From Pseudomonadota bacterium (GTDB taxonomy: Bacteria; Pseudomonadota; Gammaproteobacteria; Xanthomonadales; Xanthomonadaceae): a stretch of 32,045 nucleotides of DNA. Position 1 is the first letter of the stretch. Each line of letters opens with the position of its first letter. The DNA lies in assembly GCA_023419315.1 (NCBI GenBank), contig JAEZYE010000064.1, positions 1 to 32,045 of the forward strand, given 5' to 3'. Below the pieces are notes generated by a model. The model was not told where the DNA came from and did not search any database. It was given only the letters and a program-made list of their open reading frames with translations. Positions 16,354-24,808 of this stretch are shown here, one piece after another. A program made the translations under genes and the position numbers.

Positions 16354-17370
16354 TCACCAGCCCGACAGCACGATCTTGCCGATGGTCGAACCGGATTCGA
16401 GCCGGCGATGCGCTTCGCGCAGGTTCGCGGCAGTGATGGTTCCCAGTGTTTCGGCATGCGTCGTCTGCAACTCGCCTGCATCGATGAGGCTGGCTGCGCG
16501 ATTGAGGAGGCGGTGCTGCTCGATCATGTCCGGCGTGCGGAAACGCGGACGCGCGAACATCATTTCCCAATGGATGCCGATGCTCTTGGCCTTGTAGGGA
16601 TCGCCGATCTTCAGCGCGGACGCCGGTTCGACGATCAGGCCGACGTGGCCGAGCGGGGCGATGAGTTCGCCGATCTGATCCCAGTAGCGTTCCGTGCTGG
16701 CGAAGTTCAGCACCACTTCGATGGGGCCCAGCCCCAGCGAGAACAGTTGCGCGCCGAGCGGCCGGCCGTGGTCGATGACGTGATGCGCGCCCATGCGGCG
16801 GCACCATTCCACCGTTTCCGCGCGTGATGCCGTGGCGATCACGGTGAACCCCGCGCGCCGCGCCAACTGGATGGCGATCGAACCTACGCCGCCCGCACCG
16901 GCGATCACCAGCAGGTTGCGCGCATTGCTTTCCGCATCGATCGCATACGGCATGCGATGGAACAGCAGCTCCCAGGCCGTGACCGTGGTCAGCGGCAGCG
17001 CGGCGGCCTGGGCGAAGTCGAGCGTGGTCGGCTTGCGCCCGACGATGCGCTCGTCCACCAGCTGGAACTGCGCATTGCTGCCGGAGCGCGTGATGTCCCC
17101 CGCGTAGTAGACCTCGTCGCCCGGCTTGAACAGGCTGACCTGTTCGCCCACGGCTTCGACCACGCCGGCGGCGTCGTAGCCCAGTACTTTCGGCGTCGAT
17201 TCCTGCTGCGGCTTGGGTGCGCGGACCTTGGTGTCGACCGGATTGACGGAAACCGCTTCGACGCGCACGAGGATGTCGTGGCCGCTCGGTTCGGGCTTGG
17301 GCAGTTCGATATCCAGCAGCGATTCCGGATCGTTGATGGGCAAGTAGTGGGTCAGGCCAACGGCTTTCAT
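16354..17370 (-). CDS. Zinc-independent alcohol dehydrogenase / quinone oxidoreductase family protein (MDR)
   Basis: This 338-residue cytoplasmic MDR-superfamily oxidoreductase is expected to reduce quinones or enones with NADPH. The N-terminal GroES-like domain has VNPVDTKVR where zinc enzymes carry the catalytic cysteine, so the active-site zinc is absent. PKVLGYDAAGVVEAVG and KPGDEVYYAGD follow. The Rossmann part has AGAGGVGSIAIQLARRAG (motif at 158-164). The C-terminus ends GSTIGKIVLSGW. The ATG at 17370 has GAGGAA eight bases upstream. It belongs to the zinc-binding alcohol dehydrogenase family-1 type by overall pattern. The neighbouring MFS transporter is on the same strand about 85 bases upstream, so co-transcription is possible. 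The substrate is unknown. Confidence 0.88.
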   Translation of the reverse strand: MKAVGLTHYLPINDPESLLDIELPKPEPSGHDILVRVEAVSVNPVDTKVRAPKPQQESTPKVLGYDAAGVVEAVGEQVSLFKPGDEVYYAGDITRSGSNAQFQLVDERIVGRKPTTLDFAQAAALPLTTVTAWELLFHRMPYAIDAESNARNLLVIAGAGGVGSIAIQLARRAGFTVIATASRAETVEWCRRMGAHHVIDHGRPLGAQLFSLGLGPIEVVLNFASTERYWDQIGELIAPLGHVGLIVEPASALKIGDPYKAKSIGIHWEMMFARPRFRTPDMIEQHRLLNRAASLIDAGELQTTHAETLGTITAANLREAHRRLESGSTIGKIVLSGW

Positions 17371-17455
17371 GGAGTGTTCCTCGGGAAGCGGCAGACGGAT
17401 GCGGGAAATGGGGTGAGCTTACGCATGCGGGTGTTCGGTCGATGGAAGCCGGGCT

Positions 17456-18670
17456 TCACGTGCATGCCGGCGCGGGAACCGGAGATGCCTGCACTCGGGC
17501 GCGGCGCTCCAGCATGATCGCGATGACTGCAACGATGAAGGCGGACAGCGGCACCAGCGCGCCGACCCAGGTCAATGCGGGCAGGCCCATGCCATGTGCG
17601 ATCACCGCGCCACCCAGCCACGCGCCGAGCGCATTGCCCAAGTTGAATGCACCGATGTTGAGACTGGAAGCGAGGCTCTGCGCGGCGCCGGCTTTCTTCA
17701 GCACCCACAGTTGCAGCGGAGAGACCGTTGCAAATGCAGTCGCGCCCAGCAGTCCGGTGAACGCCACCATCGCCCAGCGGTGATGCAGTGCGAAACCCAT
17801 CAGCGCCATGACGCCGGCCAGAGCGAGCAGCGTCACCAGCAGCGCGGGCGCAAGCCGGCGATCGGCCAGTCGTCCACCCAGCAGATTGCCGACGATCATG
17901 CCGACGCCGAATACCAGCAGGATGGGCGAAACCGCGCTGTCGGTGAAGCCGGTCACCTGCGTCAACAGTGGCTGGATATAGGTGTAGATCGTGAACACGC
18001 CGCCGAAGCCCAGCACCGTCATCAACAGGCCGAGCAATACCTGCGGCCGGGACACCGCGCGCAATTCGTCGCGGAAGGCCAGCGGAGCGGACGCACCGCG
18101 ATCACGCGGAACCAGCCAGGCGATCACCACCGTTGCGATCACGCCGATCAACGTCACTGCCCAGAAGGTTGCCCGCCAGCCGAACTGGAGCCCCAGCCAC
18201 GCACCGGCCGGCACACCCAGCAAGGTGGCGACGGTCAGACCGGTGAACATGATCGAGATCGCGGACGCCTTGCGGTCCTCCGCGACCAGACCCGTCGCCA
18301 CGACCGCGCCGACGCCGAAGAACGTGCCATGTGCCAGTGAAGTGATTACCCGCGCGACCATCAGCAAGGTGTAGTCCGGCGCGATTGCGCAGGCGAGGTT
18401 GCCCAGGGTGAAGATGACCATCAACGCGACCAGCACCGCCTTGCGGGGCAGGCGGCCGGTGGCGGCGGTCAGCAAGGGCGCGCCGACGAACACGCCCAGC
18501 GCGTAGCCGGAAATGAGCAGGCCGGCGGCGGAAATGGAGACCTGCAGATCGTTTGCGACCTGCATCAGCAGTCCCATGATCACGAACTCGGTGGTCCCGA
18601 TTCCAAAGGCGCCAGCGGTAAGCGCGTAGAGCGCGAGGGGAAATCGACGGGAGGAGGAAGCGATGGGCAC
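17456..18670 (-). CDS. MFS exporter of the DHA1 family, YdhP-like
   Basis: This 404-residue inner-membrane protein has about twelve hydrophobic segments. It resembles E. coli YdhP in several blocks: AGAFGIGTTEFVIMGLL at the first helix, LISGYALGVFVGAPLL, RVITSLAHGTFFG, RPQVLLGLLMTVLGFG and the late NIGAFNLGNALGAWLGG. DHA1 members export drugs, sugars or metabolites using the proton gradient; the substrate here is unknown. The best start is GTG at 18670 (PIASSSRRFPLALYALTAG), placing the first helix about ten residues in. It is divergent from a LysR regulator 97 bases away, the usual layout for a regulator and its target exporter. Confidence 0.86.
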   Translation of the reverse strand: MPIASSSRRFPLALYALTAGAFGIGTTEFVIMGLLMQVANDLQVSISAAGLLISGYALGVFVGAPLLTAATGRLPRKAVLVALMVIFTLGNLACAIAPDYTLLMVARVITSLAHGTFFGVGAVVATGLVAEDRKASAISIMFTGLTVATLLGVPAGAWLGLQFGWRATFWAVTLIGVIATVVIAWLVPRDRGASAPLAFRDELRAVSRPQVLLGLLMTVLGFGGVFTIYTYIQPLLTQVTGFTDSAVSPILLVFGVGMIVGNLLGGRLADRRLAPALLVTLLALAGVMALMGFALHHRWAMVAFTGLLGATAFATVSPLQLWVLKKAGAAQSLASSLNIGAFNLGNALGAWLGGAVIAHGMGLPALTWVGALVPLSAFIVAVIAIMLERRARVQASPVPAPACT

Positions 18671-18744
18671 GGCGGGTCTCGTTGCGGGGAGCCGGCACTG
18701 TGCCGCTTTCATGATTCTGGAAAAACAGCGACCATCCGCAATCA

Positions 18745-18757
18745 CTTTCAATGAAAG
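18745..18757. promoter_or_regulatory. Dyad in the MFS-LysR intergenic region
   Basis: CTTTCA (18745-18750) and TGAAAG (18752-18757) are perfect inverted arms around one A. The site lies in the 97-bp gap between the divergent exporter and LysR genes and its right arm is the likely ribosome-binding site of lysR (GAAAGG before GTG). Binding here could repress lysR translation or transcription and control the exporter. It is shorter than a classical LysR box. Confidence 0.35.
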
Positions 18758-18767
18758 GTTGATAATC

Positions 18768-19685
18768 GTGGACCGCATTGGCGACCTCACCCTGTTCCTG
18801 CGCGTTCTCGATCTCGGGTCGATCACCGCGGCCGCGCACAGCCTCGGCCTTTCCGTCGCGGTCGCCAGCCAACGCCTGAAGCGGCTGGAGCGCGAACTTG
18901 GCGTGCGCCTGCTGCACCGGACCACGCGTCGGCTGCACCCGACGCCGGAAGGCGCCGTACTGGCACAGCGTGGGCGGACCCTGGTCGAAGATCTCGAATC
19001 GCTGGGTGCCGGTCTGCGCGAGGCCGCCACCGACATCGCCGGCACGCTGCGCGTCACCTTGTCGGCGACGTTCGGGCGCCAGTACGTGTCGCCATTGCTG
19101 CCGGCATTCCTCGCCCGCCATCCCAAGCTGCGGATGAGCGTGCATCTGAGCGATCAGGTCGTGGACCTCGTCAGCGAAGGCTTCGATCTCGCCATCCGCA
19201 TCGGTGCCCTCGAAGACTCGGGCCTGATCGCGCGCCGCATCGCGCCGAACCGCCGCGTGCTGTGCGCCTCGCCGGACTACCTGCGTCGTCGTGGGCACCC
19301 GCTGCATCCCGAGCAGCTGCGCGATCACGAGTGCCTGGTCCTGTTTGGCCGGCAGGGCCGCCAGGACGTGTGGCGATTGCAGAATCCGCAGGGCGACGAG
19401 GTGGCCGTCCATGTGTCCGGCCGTTACGAAAGCAATTTCGGCGAACTGCTCCGCGATGCGGCCGTCGCGGGCGAAGGCATCGCACTGCACTCGCTCTGGC
19501 ACGTCGCCGATGACTTGCGCGCCGGCAGGCTGGAGCAGGTGCTGCCGGCATATCCGCCGTCCTCGACCGCCATCAGCGCAGTGATGCCGCAACGCCAGTG
19601 GATGCCGCCGCGCGTGCGGGCGTTTGTCGAACTGCTGGTGGCCGAGTTCGGCGAGTCACCGCCCTGGGAGCGCGGCCTGGCCTGA
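18768..19685 (+). CDS. LysR-family transcriptional regulator
   Basis: This 305-residue DNA-binding regulator has an N-terminal winged helix-turn-helix (about 1-60, with LGSITAAAHSLGLSVAVASQRLKRLERELGV context and LLHRTTRRLHPTPEG) and a periplasmic-binding-protein-like effector domain (from about 88, LRVTLSATFGRQYVSPLL). GTG at 18768 is the start; GAAAGG lies nine bases before it and the helix-turn-helix then begins at the normal distance. It is divergent from the YdhP-like exporter, which it probably controls, and converges with the dioxygenase gene with a five-base gap. The effector is unknown. All expected parts are present. Confidence 0.92.
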   Translation: MDRIGDLTLFLRVLDLGSITAAAHSLGLSVAVASQRLKRLERELGVRLLHRTTRRLHPTPEGAVLAQRGRTLVEDLESLGAGLREAATDIAGTLRVTLSATFGRQYVSPLLPAFLARHPKLRMSVHLSDQVVDLVSEGFDLAIRIGALEDSGLIARRIAPNRRVLCASPDYLRRRGHPLHPEQLRDHECLVLFGRQGRQDVWRLQNPQGDEVAVHVSGRYESNFGELLRDAAVAGEGIALHSLWHVADDLRAGRLEQVLPAYPPSSTAISAVMPQRQWMPPRVRAFVELLVAEFGESPPWERGLA

Positions 19686-19690
19686 TCGCC

Positions 19691-20482
19691 TCAGCCGAAT
19701 GCGAACGCATCCAGCGCCAGTCCGCCCATTTCGACATCCTGGTGGAGCAGGCGTCCTTTCGCGTGCGGCCCGCCAGCACCGAACGCGACGTGCAGCGGAT
19801 ACAGGTGCTCCTGCGTCGGGTGATTCCGGAGCGCATCCGGAAGCGAGGCCCAATCCAGCACGGCGGCGGTATCGCCGGCTTCCAGCCTCGCCCGCAATGC
19901 ACGGATGAAGCCGTCGACCCAGGGGAACACAGGGGCATCCGGCGAACGCCATTCGAGCGCTCGCAGATTGTGCGAGAAGCCACCGGAGCCGACGATCAGC
20001 ACGCCTTCGTTGCGCAGTTCCGACAGGACGAGACCGACGCGATGATGTTCTTCCGCGGTGCCATGTGGATTGATCGACAGCGCAACGACCGGAATGTCCG
20101 CCTGCGGGTACATCCGCCGCAACGGCACCCAGACGCCGTGATCGATGCCGGCATCGGTTTCGGCGCGCGCCACGATGCCGGCATGACGCAAGCGCTCCGT
20201 GACCTCGTCAGCCAGGGCGGGCGCACCGGTCGCCGGATACTGGATCTCGTACAGCGGTGCAGGAAATCCCCCGAAATCGTGAATGGTTTCAGGGTGTGGC
20301 GTCGCCGTGACCGTTGTTTCTGCACGCAGGTAATGGGCGGACGCCACCAGCACCGCGCGCGGACGCGGCAGTTGTTCGCCAAGGCGGTCAAGGAATCGGC
20401 CGGTCGCTGAATCTTCGATGGCAAGCATCGGCGACCCATGCGACAGGAAAAGGGATGGCAGCGGTGTCGAGGAGTTCATCAC
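19691..20482 (-). CDS. DODA-type extradiol dioxygenase (YgiD/LigB family)
   Basis: This 263-residue cytoplasmic enzyme is of the LigB-like class that opens catechol-type rings. Metal-ligand candidates are His15 in LFLSHGSPM, His50 in SAHYLR and His226 in QEHLYPLH, with His115 in GIDHGVWVPLR as the catalytic acid/base, matching the known pattern of 4,5-DOPA extradiol dioxygenases and E. coli YgiD. Length also matches. The start is one of two adjacent ATGs (20482 or 20479); the ribosome-binding site is weak. It converges on lysR with almost no gap, and no terminator separates them. In bacteria these proteins rarely make betalamic acid; the natural substrate is uncertain. Confidence 0.88.
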   Translation of the reverse strand: MMNSSTPLPSLFLSHGSPMLAIEDSATGRFLDRLGEQLPRPRAVLVASAHYLRAETTVTATPHPETIHDFGGFPAPLYEIQYPATGAPALADEVTERLRHAGIVARAETDAGIDHGVWVPLRRMYPQADIPVVALSINPHGTAEEHHRVGLVLSELRNEGVLIVGSGGFSHNLRALEWRSPDAPVFPWVDGFIRALRARLEAGDTAAVLDWASLPDALRNHPTQEHLYPLHVAFGAGGPHAKGRLLHQDVEMGGLALDAFAFG

Positions 20483-20624
20483 CGAAGGATCGGCCCGCGC
20501 GCCTCGAACTCCAATGATCAGCCAGGCACCGATGTGTTGCGGAAATGAGATTCGGACAGCCGGCTTGAGCGCACGCGGTGCCCCGGTGTACCGTGCGTCG
20601 GGCGGCGACTTTGTTAGGGTCCCG

Positions 20625-20655
20625 TTAACACAGTCTTCACGCGCTTCCGCATAAT
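20625..20655 (+). promoter_or_regulatory. Candidate promoter for the OmpA-family gene
   Basis: CATAAT at 20650-20655 resembles a -10 box. TTAACA at 20625-20630 is a possible -35 box but the 19-base spacing is long. The implied mRNA leader is about 110 bases, long enough for post-transcriptional control, as is common for major porins. I do not see a hairpin that would fix its regulation. Confidence 0.35.
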
Positions 20656-20769
20656 CTGTTCAGGATGGCGCGCATTCACAGCCGTCTGGATAACGATAAG
20701 AAGCTGTAAGACGCGATCAAGTTTTCGGGCTTTCGTGTTTATCAACGATGATTTTGACAAGGAGCTGAA

Positions 20770-21867
20770 ATGAACAAGAAACTGCTTTGTGCCGCGCTGC
20801 TGAGCGGTCTGAGCCTGGCGCAGGCCGCTTCTGCCCAGGAGTTCGACGACCGCTGGTATCTGACCGGTTCCGCTGGCGTCAACATCCAGGACAACGACCG
20901 CAACACCGACGACGCTCCGTTTGGTGCCATCGGTCTGGGCAAGTTCATCAGCCCGAACTGGTCCTTGGACGGTGAAATCAACTACCAGAACACCCAGTTC
21001 GAACGCGACGTCAACCTGAATTGGAGCCAGTACGGCATTTCGCTGGATCTGCGCCGCCACTTCTGGCTGTCGGATCGCAGCTGGCACCCGTACATCGTTG
21101 CCGGCCTGGGCCTGCAGCGCGCTGAAGAAGAATTCGACGCCTCGCCGAGCCCGAACTCCCCGGGTGAGCGCAAGGACAACAACTTCGCTGCCAAGCTCGG
21201 TGGCGGTATCCAGGCCAAGCTGGGCCGCGTCGGTGTCCGCACCGAACTCGCCTATCGCATTGATTTCGACGACAACGCCATCGGCCCGTCCTACGACGGC
21301 TCGATCGACGACGGCGACGATTTCGCGGATCTGCTGGCCTCCGTCGGCATCGTGATCCCGCTGGGTCCGGAGCCGACCGCCGCCCCGCCGCCGCCGCCGC
21401 CGGCCGAAAGCTGCGCCGACAAGGATGACGACGGTGACGGCGTCAACAACTGCGACGACAAGTGCCCGGGTTCGCAGGCCGGTCAGACCATCGGTCCGGA
21501 CGGTTGCCCGGTCCCGGTTTCGATCGACCTGAAGGGCGTGAACTTCGATTTCGACAAGGCCACGCTGCGTCCGGACTCCGTCCAGACCCTGACCGAAGCC
21601 TCCGAGATCCTGAAGCGCTACCCCGACCTGCGTGTTGAAGTGGCTGGCCACACCGACCAGTGCGGTTCCGACACCTACAACCAGGGTCTGTCCGAGCGTC
21701 GTGCTCGCACCGTGTACGACTTCCTGACCAGCCATGGCGTTGATGCCAGCCGCCTGTCGGGTCCGGTCGGTTACGGCGAGAGCCGTCCGCTGGAAGACAA
21801 GGGTCAGAAGTTCCCGGCGTGCAAGAGCGAGACCAACCGCCGTACCGAGCTGAACGCCCAGAAGTAA
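20770..21867 (+). CDS. OmpA/OprF-family outer membrane protein
   Basis: This 365-residue protein has a signal peptide (MNKKLLCAALL to ASA-QE, residues 1-22) and an N-terminal eight-strand barrel (about 23-197). A Pro-rich hinge (APPPPPPAESC) is followed by an acidic TSP3-like calcium-binding segment (DKDDDGDGVNNCDDKCPGS, four cysteines with AESC and DGCP). The C-terminal OmpA domain has NFDFDKATLRPDS, VAGHTDQCGSD and NQGLSERRARTVYDFL, the peptidoglycan-binding signature. AAGGAG lies five bases before the ATG. It anchors the outer membrane to the wall and may form a small pore. High codon regularity suggests strong expression. It is monocistronic, with its own terminator. Confidence 0.94.
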   Translation: MNKKLLCAALLSGLSLAQAASAQEFDDRWYLTGSAGVNIQDNDRNTDDAPFGAIGLGKFISPNWSLDGEINYQNTQFERDVNLNWSQYGISLDLRRHFWLSDRSWHPYIVAGLGLQRAEEEFDASPSPNSPGERKDNNFAAKLGGGIQAKLGRVGVRTELAYRIDFDDNAIGPSYDGSIDDGDDFADLLASVGIVIPLGPEPTAAPPPPPPAESCADKDDDGDGVNNCDDKCPGSQAGQTIGPDGCPVPVSIDLKGVNFDFDKATLRPDSVQTLTEASEILKRYPDLRVEVAGHTDQCGSDTYNQGLSERRARTVYDFLTSHGVDASRLSGPVGYGESRPLEDKGQKFPACKSETNRRTELNAQK

Positions 21868-21893
21868 TCGGCGTCGAGTTCGAAGCAATGTTC

Positions 21894-21924
21894 AAAGCCC
21901 GGCCTTGTGCCGGGCTTTGTTTTT
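21894..21924 (+). terminator. Intrinsic terminator of the OmpA-family gene
   Basis: AAAGCCCGGC (21894-21903) pairs with GCCGGGCTTT (21909-21918) around CTTGT, followed by GTTTTTC. It lies 27 bases past the stop codon. Confidence 0.92.
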
Positions 21925-22075
21925 CTGTGCGTATGGAAGGCGGCTGTCGCCGGACACTCGCAACCCGAATCACTGTCAGTGAGTGGGGCGTCGCGAAACG
22001 CCTCTGAAGCACCCACGCGCGGACCGCAAACGTGCGCGACATCCCAGTGTTCAACCACTTGGCGGATCATCGTCA

Positions 22076-22101
22076 CGCGTTGGTTGATATCGACCAACGC
22101 G
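22076..22101. promoter_or_regulatory. 26-bp near-perfect palindrome over a -35 box
   Basis: Nine-base arms CGCGTTGGT (22076-22084) and ACCAACGCG (22093-22101) are perfectly inverted, and six of the eight central bases (TGATATCG) also pair. The arms overlap TTGATA, the -35 candidate of the following gene, so a bound dimer would block RNA polymerase. No regulator gene is adjacent. Confidence 0.6.
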
Positions 22102-22111
22102 CTGATAAACT
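22084..22111 (+). promoter_or_regulatory. Candidate promoter of the secreted unknown protein
   Basis: TTGATA (22084-22089) and TAAACT (22106-22111) are separated by 16 bases. Transcription would begin near 22118, giving a leader of about 23 bases before the ATG at 22141. The -35 box is inside the palindrome at 22076-22101. Confidence 0.5.
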
Positions 22112-22140
22112 GCGGCGCAATGTCGAATCGAGGGATACCC

Positions 22141-22647
22141 ATGCGCCTCCATCTTGCTCTTGCCAGCGTGCTGGTTCTCTCGGTTCCTTCCGTCCACGCC
22201 GCCCAGAACTGCTCGGGCAACCTGACGCAAGCACCTCTTCCGGTTCGTGCCACTGTGCTTGAGCCTGTGTCTTCGGATTTCACTCCGCTGGTGTCGCAAC
22301 TCGGCGCGCCGAGCGGCGTGCTGTCGCAACCGATGGACGAAACCTACTCGGTCGAACGCGTTCTGATGCGACTGCGCATCGAGGGTTGCCGCGACGTCGC
22401 CAAGGCGATGCCTGCTTCGGGCACGGTGGTGGCCAACGCGAATGATCCGGCTGCGTACAAGCCGAAGACCGAATTCGACAACACGCCCTGGCGTTTCGAT
22501 ATGACCCAGGGCGGCAAGCGCATGACGGCCGACGAATTCGATGCATGGATGAAGTCGCGCGGGGTGCGCGTGGTGCAGGCAAAGCCGGCCGCACCGGCAG
22601 CAGAAGCGCCCGCCGCTCCCGCCGCGACCGAAGAGAAAAAGAAGTAA
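22141..22647 (+). CDS. Exported protein of unknown function
   Basis: This 168-residue protein has a clear signal peptide (MRLHLALASVLVLSVPSVHA, cleavage before AQNC). The mature part has two cysteines (QNCSG and EGCRD), a stretch resembling neither an enzyme nor a repeat that I recognise, the motif TPWRFDMTQGGKRMTADEFDAWM, and an Ala/Pro-rich tail ending in EEKKK. The tail suggests a flexible periplasmic linker or wall contact. GAGGG lies seven bases before the ATG. A palindrome covers its promoter and a terminator follows directly. The pseudouridine synthase starts seven bases after the hairpin arm. I do not recognise the family. Confidence 0.82.
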   Translation: MRLHLALASVLVLSVPSVHAAQNCSGNLTQAPLPVRATVLEPVSSDFTPLVSQLGAPSGVLSQPMDETYSVERVLMRLRIEGCRDVAKAMPASGTVVANANDPAAYKPKTEFDNTPWRFDMTQGGKRMTADEFDAWMKSRGVRVVQAKPAAPAAEAPAAPAATEEKKK

Positions 22648-22653
22648 GCCTGA

Positions 22654-22677
22654 CGCCCGCCACCCAGCGGGCGTTTT
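22654..22677 (+). terminator. Intrinsic terminator after the exported protein
   Basis: CGCCCGC (22654-22660) and GCGGGCG (22667-22673) form a stem with a six-base loop, followed by TTTT. It is only two bases from the ATG used here for the pseudouridine synthase, so that gene needs either readthrough or a promoter inside the upstream gene. Confidence 0.82.
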
Positions 22678-22679
22678 GC

Positions 22680-23444
22680 ATGCGCGTGCGTCGTACGGCA
22701 TCCGGGCAGCAGGAGGGCGGCGCCCCGCGTCACGGCTTGGCGCGAACCCTGTCCAAGCTCGGCGTCTGTTCGCGGAGCGAAGCCGAACGTCGCGTGGTTG
22801 CCGGTCGCGTCTCGGTGGACGGGCGCGTCGTGCGCGATCCGGAATTTCCCATTCGGCAAGGCCAGCACCGCATCGCCGTGGATGGCCAGACGTTGGCGGC
22901 GGCCAGACCCATCCATGTGATGCTCAACAAGCCGCGGGGCCTGGTGACCACCACGCACGACGAGCGTGGCCGCGACACCGTGTACCGCTGCTTCGATGGC
23001 GCCGATCTTCCGTGGCTGGCGCCGGTCGGACGTCTGGACAAGGCCAGCGAGGGTCTGCTGCTCTTCACCAATGATCCGAAGTGGGCGGCCGGCATCACCG
23101 ACCCCGAACACGGCGCCGACAAGACCTATCACGTGCAGATCGATTGTGTGCCGGAGGCTGCGCTGCTTGAGCGGCTGGAGGCCGGCGTGCGGGACGGCGA
23201 GGAATGGCTGCGCGCCCGCTCGGTTGCACCGTTGCGCGCGGGCGAAAAGAACGCCTGGCTGGAGATCACGCTGGATGAAGGGCGCAACCGGCAGATTCGA
23301 CGGTTGCTCGCGGCGTTCGACATCGAAGTGCTGCGCTTGATCCGCGTGGCGATCGGCAGCCTGGAGCTGGGCCCGCTTGCGAAGGGCGAATGGCGGCACC
23401 TGGGCGAAGACGAAGTCCGCCGCCTAGCGATTTCGCCACCGTAG
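22680..23444 (+). CDS. RsuA/RluB/E/F-family pseudouridine synthase
   Basis: This 254-residue enzyme turns a uridine in rRNA into pseudouridine. An S4 RNA-binding domain (about 19-60, LARTLSKLGVCSRSEAERRV, RVSVDGRVV) precedes the catalytic domain with Asp120 in APVGRLDKASEGLLLF, LNKPRGLVTT before it, and the C-terminal EGRNRQIRRLLAAF and GEWRHL motifs. The exact target (16S or 23S site) cannot be told. The ATG at 22680 has no ribosome-binding site and abuts a terminator, while AGGAGG at 22710-22715 is not followed by a good in-frame start; the true start may be a later GTG or TTG before GLARTLSK. All catalytic parts lie downstream, so function is unaffected. Confidence 0.9.
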   Translation: MRVRRTASGQQEGGAPRHGLARTLSKLGVCSRSEAERRVVAGRVSVDGRVVRDPEFPIRQGQHRIAVDGQTLAAARPIHVMLNKPRGLVTTTHDERGRDTVYRCFDGADLPWLAPVGRLDKASEGLLLFTNDPKWAAGITDPEHGADKTYHVQIDCVPEAALLERLEAGVRDGEEWLRARSVAPLRAGEKNAWLEITLDEGRNRQIRRLLAAFDIEVLRLIRVAIGSLELGPLAKGEWRHLGEDEVRRLAISPP

Positions 23445-23547
23445 CGAGGCGCGCGTCGGGCGAGCAGACGCGCGCTGCCGTACGCCAGCCTTCGCCCCTC
23501 ACCTCGCGATGAGTGACGATTGCATCAACTGGAAATCGGCCGCAGCG

Positions 23548-24747
23548 TCAGGCCTTCAGCACGCCCAGTTCGTGACCGATGCGGGTAAACGCCGCGATGG
23601 CGTGATCCAGATGCGCGCGGGTATGCGCGGCCGAGATCTGCGTGCGGATGCGCGCCTGTCCCTGCGGCACGACCGGGAAGAAGAAGCCGATGGCGTAGAT
23701 GCCTTCTTCCAGCAGGCGCGCGGCGAACTTCTGCGCCAGCGGTGCGTCGTACAGCATCACCGGGCAGATCGGATGCACGCCCGGCTTGATGTCGAACCCG
23801 GCCTTCGTCATCTGCTCGCGGAAATATGTCGTGTTCTCCGCCAGGCGCATGCGCAGTTCGCCGGCTTCGGACAGCATCTCGAACGCGCGGATGCCCGCCG
23901 CCACCACATGCGGCGGCAACGAATTGGAGAACAGGTAAGGGCGTGAGCGCTGGCGCAACAGCTCGATGACTTCTTTCTTCGCCGTGGTGAAGCCGCCCAG
24001 CGCGCCGCCCATCGCCTTGCCGAGCGTGCCGGTGAAGATGTCGATTTTCTCCATCACGCCTTTCACTTCGGCCGAACCCCGGCCGTGCGCGCCGAGGAAG
24101 CCGGTGGCATGGCATTCGTCGATGTGGACGAGTGCACCGTATTTGCGTGCGAGCGCGGTGATCTCGTCCAGCGGCGCGATGAAGCCGTCCATCGAGAACA
24201 CGCCATCCGTCGTGATCAGAATGGTGCGCGCGCCGTCGGCCTTCGCCTGCTGCAGCTGCTTTTCGAGATCCGCCATGTTGCAGTTCGCGTACCGGTAGCG
24301 CCGCGCCTTGCACAGGCGTACGCCATCGATGATTGAAGCGTGGTTGAGCGCGTCGGAAATGATCGCGTCCTGTTCGTCGAGCAACGGCTCGAATAGGCCA
24401 CCGTTTGCATCGAAGCAGGCGGCATAGAGGATGGTGTCCTCGGTGCCGAAGAAATCGGCGATCGTCTTCTCCAGCTGCTTGTGCAGATCCTGCGTGCCGC
24501 AGATGAAGCGTACCGACGCCATGCCGAAGCCATGCGTATCGAGCGCCTTCTTCGCGGCGTCGATGACATCGGGATGGTCGGCCAGGCCGAGATAGTTGTT
24601 GGCGCAGAAGTTGAGCACGGTGCGGCCATCGGCCAGCGTGATCTCCGCCGATTGCGGCGAGGTGATGATGCGTTCGGACTTGAACAGGCCCTGCGCCTGG
24701 AGGTTCTCGAGTTCGGTGGCGTAGCGGGCGGTGAGCGATTCGGTCAT
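23548..24747 (-). CDS. kbl: Glycine C-acetyltransferase (2-amino-3-ketobutyrate CoA ligase)
   Basis: This 399-residue PLP enzyme splits 2-amino-3-ketobutyrate with CoA into glycine and acetyl-CoA, the second step of threonine degradation after Tdh. It is nearly collinear with E. coli Kbl (398 residues): FCANNYLGLADHP, GMASVRFICGTQ, SDALNHASIIDG, Asp210 in VHIDECHATGF, and the PLP lysine Lys244 in TGTLGKAMGG. The C-terminus SAAHTRAHLDHAIAAF is typical. The ATG at 24747 gives the right length. In many genomes kbl and tdh are adjacent; here the tdh end is about 6.6 kb upstream on the same strand with sulfate-uptake genes on the other strand between them. Confidence 0.96.
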   Translation of the reverse strand: MTESLTARYATELENLQAQGLFKSERIITSPQSAEITLADGRTVLNFCANNYLGLADHPDVIDAAKKALDTHGFGMASVRFICGTQDLHKQLEKTIADFFGTEDTILYAACFDANGGLFEPLLDEQDAIISDALNHASIIDGVRLCKARRYRYANCNMADLEKQLQQAKADGARTILITTDGVFSMDGFIAPLDEITALARKYGALVHIDECHATGFLGAHGRGSAEVKGVMEKIDIFTGTLGKAMGGALGGFTTAKKEVIELLRQRSRPYLFSNSLPPHVVAAGIRAFEMLSEAGELRMRLAENTTYFREQMTKAGFDIKPGVHPICPVMLYDAPLAQKFAARLLEEGIYAIGFFFPVVPQGQARIRTQISAAHTRAHLDHAIAAFTRIGHELGVLKA

Positions 24748-24808
24748 GGGAGCGGGCGATGGCCGGAAAGCCCCCATTCTACCCGCCGCATACGGTGCCA
24801 CGGCCCGG

